This document shows, one piece after another, positions 6,964 through 11,517 of a stretch of 11,517 nt of DNA. The translations under genes and the position numbers were made by a program. Each line of letters opens with the position of its first letter. The first letter of the stretch is position 1. The DNA is taken from assembly GCA_021786915.1 (NCBI GenBank), contig JAJYMP010000456.1:1-11517 (forward strand), given 5' to 3'. The notes beneath the pieces were generated by a model, which saw only the letters and a program-made list of their open reading frames with translations, ran no database searches and had not been told where the DNA came from. The DNA comes from Chloroflexota bacterium. GTDB taxonomy: Bacteria; Chloroflexota; Limnocylindria; Limnocylindrales; CSP1-4.

Positions 6964-7267
6964 GGCTCGCCGCTGGGATCGGCCACCTCACCCCCCCGGC
7001 GCAGCCTACGCCGCGCGCCGGAGCCGGTGGGCGTTGGCGCCCCGGCCGACCGCTCGAGGAGGTCAAGCTGGGCGATGACGCGGGCGGACCGCCGCCGCAG
7101 CTCCTCGCCGCCGTGCGCACGACCGCCGCACGGCCGGCCTGCTGGGCGTTCACGGCGTCGCGGACCGCAGCAAGCATCGCGGCGCACCGCGTGACGACAC
7201 CATCCTTGCCGCGGTCCGTTATGCCCCGGCTCTGTCCACACCCCACGACCCCATGCTCATGGACCAC
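6960..7267 (-). pseudogene. Possible small helical protein gene broken by a frameshift
   Basis: One frame encodes a helix-like stretch (MLAAVRDAVNAQQAGRAAVV, about 7120-7180). A second frame, entered about 7105-7115, continues with a charged heptad-like stretch (ELRRRSARVIAQLDLLERS, about 7050-7105) and ends with a stop at 6960-6962. Joined by a -1 or +2 shift they would form one alpha-helical protein of roughly 90-100 aa, and each part has G/C-ending codons. Its stop overlaps the convergent DUF4280 stop. I do not recognise a family and there is no clear ribosome binding site. In DNA this GC-rich it could also be chance. Confidence 0.2.
6996..7021 (+). terminator. GC stem-loop downstream of the DUF4280 gene
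   Basis: CCGGCGC (6996-7002) pairs with GCGCCGG (7015-7021) across a 12-nt loop, 33 bp after the DUF4280 stop codon. No T-run follows, so if it ends transcription it is not a classical intrinsic terminator. Such stems are common by chance at this GC content. Confidence 0.25.
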
Positions 7268-7320
7268 GCCGACTGTCGTCGTCGAGCTCCGCGACGGGCG
7301 CGGCGTGGACCGGGGCGGCT

Positions 7321-7357
7321 GGTCCCGGCCCCATGCGCGCGGGCGGTGCCCGGGACC
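7321..7357 (-). terminator. Stem-loop directly after the histidine kinase gene
   Basis: GGTCCCGG (7321-7328) pairs perfectly with CCGGGACC (7350-7357) across a 21-nt GC-rich loop. On the minus strand it begins 6 nt after the kinase stop codon at 7364-7366, a natural terminator position. There is no T-run, so the call rests on position and the 8-bp stem. Confidence 0.35.
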
Positions 7358-7363
7358 CGATCG

Positions 7364-8938
7364 TCAGCCGCCCAGGACCTGGTGCAGGTGGTCGAGCAGC
7401 TCGGACGCCGACACCGGCTTGGACACGAACTCGGCGCCGGCCGCCAGCAGGTCGTCGATCGGCTCCGACTCCGGCAGGAACCCGCTCACGAGCAGGATCC
7501 CGATCCCCGGCCGGGCCTGTCGCGCAGCACGGGCCAGCTCGGGACCCGAGACACCGGGCATCGACACGTCGCTGACCAGGGCGTCGATCCGCTGGGCGGG
7601 GTCACCGATGAGCGCGAGGGCCTGTTCGGCGTCGATGCTCGCGAGGACCGAGTACCCGGCCCGCTCGAGGATGCGGACGGTGAGGAGCCGCACCACCGGG
7701 TCGTCCTCGGCGATCAGGACCACCAGGTCAGGCGACCCCAGCGGGGGCCCGCCGGTCAGGCCCGCTGACGCCTCCTCGTCCTCGGCGTGGACGCGCGGGA
7801 GGTAGACCTTGAACGTGGTCCCCTGCCCGGGCTCCGTGTACAGCCACACGTGCCCGCCCGCCGAGCGCACGACACCGTAGATCGTGGACAGCCCGAGCCC
7901 GGTCCCGCGCCCCGGCTCCTTGGTGGTGAAGAAGGGCTCGAACACGTGCAGCCGCGTCTCCTGGTCCATCCCCTCCCCGTCGTCGCTCACGGAGAGCATC
8001 GCGTAGGAGCCCGGCTCGACCTGGAAGTGGGCGTCCACGTAGGTGCTGTCGAACTCGACCCCGCGCGCCTCGATCCGGATCGAGCCGCCGTGCGGCAGGG
8101 CGTCGCGCGCGTTGACCACGAGGTTGACGAGGATCTGGTCGAACTGGCCGGGGCCGATCGCCACCGTCCCGGCGGACTCGTCGAGCCGCAGATCGAGGCG
8201 GACTCGGTCGCCGACCAGCGTGCGCAGAAGGGGCTCGAGCCTTCCGGCGACGGTGGACACATCCACGCGCTCCGCCCGGACGTCGCTGCCGCGCCCGAAC
8301 GCCAGCAGCTGTCGGGTGATCTCTGCGGCGTGGTCGGCGGCGAGCACGATCTGCTCGAGGTCCGCACGGAGGTCGGGTCGACCCTCGGGAGCCGGCGCGT
8401 CATCGGCCAGCTGGTCAATGACGAGGTCGGCCGTCCCCCGGATGACGAACAGGATGTTGTTGAAGTCGTGGGCGACGCCGCCTGCGAGCCGGCCGAGCGA
8501 CGCCATCTTCCGCGCCTCGAGGAGCTGCGCCTCGAGGCCTTTTCGCCGGGTGATGTCGATGACGGTCGCGAACACGAACCGCTCGCCCGTCGGCGCGCTG
8601 ACGGGAGCGAGACTGATCTCAACGGGGACCTCCCCGCCGTCGCGCCGACGGGCGACGAAATCGCGGCCGATGCCCATGGGCCGCGGCTGCGGGGCGGCGC
8701 CGTAGCGGATCCGGCGCTCCACGTGCGACGCCGCGAAGGCGTCCGGCACCAGCCGCTCCACCTGATGGTCGAGGAGTTCGTCGGGCGCCCAGCCCAGCGA
8801 GCGCTCGACGGCCGGGTTGACGTACACGATGCGGCCCGACTCGTCGCAGCCCACGACCATGTCGGGGCTGGCGTCCGCGAGCAGGAGATCGCCGAGCGAA
8901 AGCGGCAGACGAGACGCCGGCCAGCGCGGGACGTCCAT
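7364..8938 (-). CDS. PAS-domain hybrid histidine kinase with C-terminal receiver
   Basis: This is a cytoplasmic signalling protein of 524 aa with no membrane segment or signal peptide. A PAS sensor spans about 17-130 (VVGCDESGRIVYVNPAVERSLGW up to FVFATVIDITRRK). The dimerisation/phosphoacceptor helix carries His157 in LAGGVAHDFNNIL. The ATPase domain has an N-box (LVNLVVNARDAL), a G1 box (SDDGEGMD), an F-box (FEPFFTTK) and a G2 box (GRGTGLGLST). The receiver (about 398-520) has the acidic pocket AEDD, phosphoacceptor Asp457 in VSDVSMPG, LVSGF and the conserved Lys in VSKPV. The HDFNN H-box and C-terminal receiver match soluble PAS hybrid kinases. There is no output domain, so a separate phosphotransfer protein or regulator is needed, and none is adjacent. 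The ligand of the PAS domain is unknown. ATG at 8938 follows GGGGAGG by 4 nt; a more upstream in-frame ATG at 8998 adds only low-complexity residues. Confidence 0.92.
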   Translation of the reverse strand: MDVPRWPASRLPLSLGDLLLADASPDMVVGCDESGRIVYVNPAVERSLGWAPDELLDHQVERLVPDAFAASHVERRIRYGAAPQPRPMGIGRDFVARRRDGGEVPVEISLAPVSAPTGERFVFATVIDITRRKGLEAQLLEARKMASLGRLAGGVAHDFNNILFVIRGTADLVIDQLADDAPAPEGRPDLRADLEQIVLAADHAAEITRQLLAFGRGSDVRAERVDVSTVAGRLEPLLRTLVGDRVRLDLRLDESAGTVAIGPGQFDQILVNLVVNARDALPHGGSIRIEARGVEFDSTYVDAHFQVEPGSYAMLSVSDDGEGMDQETRLHVFEPFFTTKEPGRGTGLGLSTIYGVVRSAGGHVWLYTEPGQGTTFKVYLPRVHAEDEEASAGLTGGPPLGSPDLVVLIAEDDPVVRLLTVRILERAGYSVLASIDAEQALALIGDPAQRIDALVSDVSMPGVSGPELARAARQARPGIGILLVSGFLPESEPIDDLLAAGAEFVSKPVSASELLDHLHQVLGG

Positions 8939-9546
8939 CAGGCCTCCCCGCCGGTGACTCGGGAGCTGGCCACGATGCGGCGCACGGGGCGCGGGCATCG
9001 GCCTGCGCCAGCGCTTGCCTCGGCGGCGGCGTCGCGAGCCGCGTCCCCGCGCGGGCGTGGCGGCGTGCCGATCCAGCGGGTGGGAGCAGCCGGGCGGGGG
9101 GCGGCGGCTGTCTCGGGCATCAGTCTCGGCTCACAGGGGGACGCATCGGCGCAACCGATTCTCCTGATGGCGGTGGTGGCCCGCACTGACCCAAACGTCC
9201 GGTCCGCCTCCCGCCCCATCGGGCGCCGGGGGCGAGGCCCGGGGCGGCAGCGGTTCGAAGCCCACGGCGCGACTCGTCTCCGCGAACGGTGGGTCGCAGT
9301 GAGGGCGCAGCGCGCGATCGTGTCCACCAGCGGCGAGAGGTCCTGTCGCAAGGCCAGCGAGAACCTCGGCCCGAGGATGGTTCCGGGTCCACGCCACCAC
9401 TGTCCGGCGGAGCGCGAGGACACGTCCTACAGTGACGGGGAGCCGTCCCCATCAAGCCCAGCGGGCCATCGCAGGCCAACGGCGGGTCCGCGACAACCAC
9501 CACCGAAATGTTCTGGCGGGCCGATCGCCGGCACCGGGAGCCATGC
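8939..9546. other. 608-bp stretch without a recognisable gene
   Basis: Open frames here are Arg/Pro-rich and look like high-GC shadows. One minus-strand frame (9423-8938) ends in a TGA that overlaps the kinase start as TGATG, but its sequence is not protein-like. Only minor DNA signals are visible: a small hairpin GGGGA-gccg-TCCCC (9437-9450) and TACAGT (9428-9433), a possible weak -10 box for the DUF1638 gene. The kinase and DUF1638 genes diverge from this stretch, so both promoters should lie within it. Confidence 0.45.
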
Positions 9547-10293
9547 ATGCGCCTCTACGCCATCGCCTGCGACGTCCTCGCCCGGCCGCTCTACCTGTGC
9601 GCGGCGCGCAGCCCGCACGTCGTCGACCTCCGCCTCTTCGAGCGCGGGCTCCACAACGAGCCGGCGGATCTGCGGGCGCGCCTCCAGCTCGCGATCGACG
9701 AGGCGCCCGCGACTGCCGAGGCCGTGGTCCTGGGATACGGGCTGTGCGGCGGGGCCACCGCGGGCCTCGAGGCGCGCCGGGTCCCGCTCGTCGTGCCGCG
9801 GGCGCACGACTGCATCACCCTGTTCCTGGGCGCGCGCGAGCGCTACGCGGAGGAGACCGGGGGTGGCGCCGGCACCTACTGGTACGTCGCGGACCAGCTG
9901 GAGCGCCACGACGGGTACCGCGCCAGCGTTGGCGGCCTGGCGATCGGGTCCGACTCCGACGCCGAGATCGAGGCGACCCGGGCGGAGTACGTCGCGAAGT
10001 ACGGGGAGGACAACGCCGACTACCTCATGGAGGTCCTCGGCAGCTGGAGGGTCCACTACGCACGGGCCGCCTTCGTGTCGATGGGCGTGGCGGACGAGGC
10101 CGCGCCCGAGGCCGAGGCCCGCGGCGAGGCCGAGCGGCGCGGCTGGGCGTTCGAGCGGATCGAGGGAAGCCTGCTCCTGGTCCGCCGGCTCCTCGACGGC
10201 GACTGGGCCGACGACACGCTCGTGCTCCAGCCCGGCGAGCGGCTTGCGATGAGCTACGACGACGGGGTCGTGAAGGCGGCCGTCGCGAACTGA
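9547..10293 (+). CDS. DUF1638 protein of unknown function
   Basis: This 248-aa soluble protein matches DUF1638 by its start (MRLYAIACDVLARPLYLCAA), the central LGYGLCGG (62-69) and the strongly conserved block PRAHDCITLFLGARERY (84-100), followed by GTYWYVADQLE. Cys67, Cys89, His87 and Asp88 are candidates for a metal or cofactor site. Biochemical function is unestablished. Relatives in other genomes are often reported near corrinoid-dependent methyltransferase genes, but none is seen here. There is no signal peptide or membrane helix. ATG at 9547 has GGGAG (9535-9539) 7 nt upstream and gives the family's usual N-terminus; an in-frame ATG at 9508 adds 13 non-conserved residues. It is convergent with the phosphoribosyltransferase gene, with 29 bp between the stops, and appears to be transcribed alone. 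Confidence 0.87.
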   Translation: MRLYAIACDVLARPLYLCAARSPHVVDLRLFERGLHNEPADLRARLQLAIDEAPATAEAVVLGYGLCGGATAGLEARRVPLVVPRAHDCITLFLGARERYAEETGGGAGTYWYVADQLERHDGYRASVGGLAIGSDSDAEIEATRAEYVAKYGEDNADYLMEVLGSWRVHYARAAFVSMGVADEAAPEAEARGEAERRGWAFERIEGSLLLVRRLLDGDWADDTLVLQPGERLAMSYDDGVVKAAVAN

Positions 10294-10322
10294 GTCTCAG
10301 GCCCGCGGCGCCACGCGTGCGC

Positions 10323-10826
10323 TCAGTCCTCCGCGCGGAAGGCGACGAGGACGGCGAGGCGGGCTCGCAGCGCTGACGAGGCCGCCAGCCGGGCCGCCTC
10401 GACCGACGCGCCCGTGTGCACGACGTCGTCGACGAGCAGGATCAGATCCTCGCCCGGGACGTCGCGCCAGCGAAGCGTCCCGGCCTCGAGCAGGGCGTCG
10501 CGCGGGCCATCGGCGGCCGTCGCCGGCGCGACGTCGGACACGCGCTCCAGCGCGTGCGCCACGGTCCACTGCGGATGCTCCACGAGCACCTGCTCGGCGA
10601 GCAGCCCCGCCGCCCCGGACAGCGATCCGGCCCGGTGCCCCGCCATCGGCACCACGACCACCGACGCGGCGGCCGCGATGTCGGGCGCGGCTCGGCGGAG
10701 GCCCGCCCGCAGGATCACGCCCACGTCCTCCAGGGCCGACGGGCTCCCGGACCGGAGCGCCCGCGCGAGGTCGTGGAGGCCGGACGCGCCCGACCGCCGG
10801 AACGTCGCGCCGACGATCACCCGCAC
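10323..10826 (-). CDS. Phosphoribosyltransferase-family protein
   Basis: This is a type I phosphoribosyltransferase-fold protein, ComF-like, of 167 aa from a GTG start at 10826. The PRPP-binding signature ILLVDDVVHTGAS is at 129-141, with two acidic residues followed by the TGAS phosphate loop. Upstream, VVVVPMAGHR (56-65) fits the beta strand and PP-loop region that precedes it. The CxxC zinc finger at the N-terminus of ComF is absent. The base or partner used cannot be read from the sequence. The start is uncertain: GTG at 10826 lies 4 nt after the stop of the LarA-like gene without a clear ribosome binding site, and GTG at 10820 is a close alternative. An upstream extension to 10886 would overlap the LarA-like gene and is Arg-rich. 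Translational coupling to that gene is likely. Confidence 0.8.
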   Translation of the reverse strand: MRVIVGATFRRSGASGLHDLARALRSGSPSALEDVGVILRAGLRRAAPDIAAAASVVVVPMAGHRAGSLSGAAGLLAEQVLVEHPQWTVAHALERVSDVAPATAADGPRDALLEAGTLRWRDVPGEDLILLVDDVVHTGASVEAARLAASSALRARLAVLVAFRAED

Positions 10827-10830
10827 CGCG

Positions 10831-11517
10831 TCATCGGACGTACGCAATCGTCTGCGGCCCCTCGGGCAGCACCGCCGCCCGCGCACCGGGCCCGGCGGCG
10901 GCCAGCGCGTCGGCGAGCGCTGCGCCCACGTCGTCGATCGGGGTCATCCAGGCCCGGACGAGGTCGTCGGGCGGCACGCCCGGCGTCTTGGCCAGCACCC
11001 GGGCCCGGTCGCAGATGGTCGCCTGGACCTGGACCTGCCACTGGTCGCGCTCGCGGACCTCGCCGCTGGCCAGCCGGCCGAGGAAGTCGCGCGGGCTCCC
11101 GGCCGTCGCCAGCAGGTCGGCGTAGCGCCCGTGGGCGGGGAGGCCGTCGGCGCACTCGGCCGCGAGGATGACCGTCCCGCCGTCGCGGACGACGCCGGCA
11201 GCGGCCTTGAGCCCCTTGACGCACTGGTAGAGGTTCTGGTCCAGCGGGTAGCCGGAGTTCGTGGTCACGACGACGTCGTACGGCGCGTCGACGCCGACCA
11301 TCGCGGTCGCCCGGACGTGGTCGCAGGCCGCGGCGTGCTCCAGGGCGAGGCCACCCGCGAAGACCGCGGCGATCGACTTGTCCGCGGCGAGCGCCACGTC
11401 GAGCGCGAAGGTCACGCCCGCGCGTTCGCCGATGGCGCGCACGGGGTCGTGGACGGGGTTGCCGGCGATCACTCCCCAGGTCGCGCGCGGGTCGCCGATC
11501 CGCGGCTCGGAGTGGAG
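10831..11517 (-). CDS. LarA-like nickel-dependent lactate racemase family protein (5' end off the window)
   Basis: The visible 228 residues are the C-terminal part of a LarA-family protein (DUF2088 superfamily). The frame is open to the right edge, beginning LHSEPRIGDPRATWGVIAGN. Family features are AGNPVHDPVRAIGERAGVTF, YDVVVTTNSGYPLDQNLYQ followed by CVKG, then GGTVILAAECADG. The Gln and Lys of the YQCVKG motif correspond to active-site residues described for lactate racemase (Gln295 and Lys298 of the Lactobacillus plantarum enzyme). The N-terminal residues that hold the nickel pincer cofactor lie outside the window, so cofactor use cannot be checked. Members racemise or epimerise various 2-hydroxy acids, so lactate is only one possible substrate. 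The phosphoribosyltransferase gene follows 4 nt after its stop; no larB, larC or larE gene is visible. Confidence 0.85.
   Translation of the reverse strand, partial: LHSEPRIGDPRATWGVIAGNPVHDPVRAIGERAGVTFALDVALAADKSIAAVFAGGLALEHAAACDHVRATAMVGVDAPYDVVVTTNSGYPLDQNLYQCVKGLKAAAGVVRDGGTVILAAECADGLPAHGRYADLLATAGSPRDFLGRLASGEVRERDQWQVQVQATICDRARVLAKTPGVPPDDLVRAWMTPIDDVGAALADALAAAGPGARAAVLPEGPQTIAYVR

Larger units (their letters stand above)
6964..7363. other. 400-bp stretch without an intact gene
   Basis: This lies between the convergent DUF4280 and histidine kinase genes. It holds the possible broken small gene at 6960-7267 and two GC-only stem-loops near its ends (6996-7021 and 7321-7357). I found no tRNA, repeat or insertion-sequence signature in it. 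Confidence 0.5.

Noticed and set aside
9240..9270. GGTTCGAAGCCC, resembling the T-arm of a tRNA
   Set aside because: The flanking bases do not form the five-pair T stem (only two pairs match) and no acceptor or anticodon stems are found around it.
8938..9423. Minus-strand frame of 161 codons whose TGA overlaps the kinase ATG
   Set aside because: The overlap looks like coupling, but the translation is Arg/Pro-rich with no globular pattern, and the kinase has its own ribosome binding site.
1..11517. CRISPR arrays, insertion sequences or defence-system genes
   Set aside because: No regularly spaced direct repeats, transposase motifs or terminal inverted repeats were seen on either strand.

Overview
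This is a high-GC bacterial window with tightly packed genes. A long Ser/Ala/Pro linker follows a lipoprotein signal, codons are strongly G/C-ending, and a sugar transporter sits beside a LacI-type repressor. This fits a soil or freshwater Chloroflexota lineage (Limnocylindria/Ellin6529-like) better than a proteobacterium. An actinomycete cannot be excluded, so the assignment is an inference.

Left block (1-2711, minus strand): a LacI-family repressor (2682-1636) lies upstream of a carbohydrate ABC-transporter substrate-binding lipoprotein (1461 to beyond the left edge). The lipoprotein gene starts with TTG behind a strong ribosome binding site. It has a near-consensus sigma70-type promoter whose start region carries a perfect 12-bp palindrome (TAACGCGCGTTA) and an adjacent degenerate copy. 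A third copy with one mismatch lies just upstream of the lacI-type gene. The repressor therefore probably controls both the transporter and itself.

Central block: a plus-strand remnant of a conserved hypothetical protein (from about 2879) loses family-like sequence at about 3290, beside the 3' end of a dihydropyrimidine dehydrogenase gene (5931-3349, minus). That dehydrogenase is a single-chain fusion of PreT-like (FAD/NADPH, Fe-S) and PreA-like (FMN, Fe-S) modules, the layout known from eukaryotic DPD. Divergent from it, a tandem-ACT-domain protein (6179-6565) is followed 5 nt later by a DUF4280/PAAR-like protein (6571-6963).

Right block: a roughly 400-bp stretch without an intact gene (6964-7363) may hold a small frameshifted gene. 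It is followed by a PAS-histidine kinase-receiver hybrid (8938-7364, minus), a 608-bp stretch without a recognisable gene, and a DUF1638 protein (9547-10293, plus). Convergent to that is a two-gene unit: the C-terminal part of a LarA-like (nickel-dependent lactate racemase family) protein running off the right edge, then a PRPP-binding phosphoribosyltransferase.

Apart from the LacI/transporter circuit and the two short-spaced pairs (ACT/DUF4280 and LarA-like/phosphoribosyltransferase), I see no single pathway joining the genes. No RNA genes, insertion sequences or CRISPR arrays were recognised.
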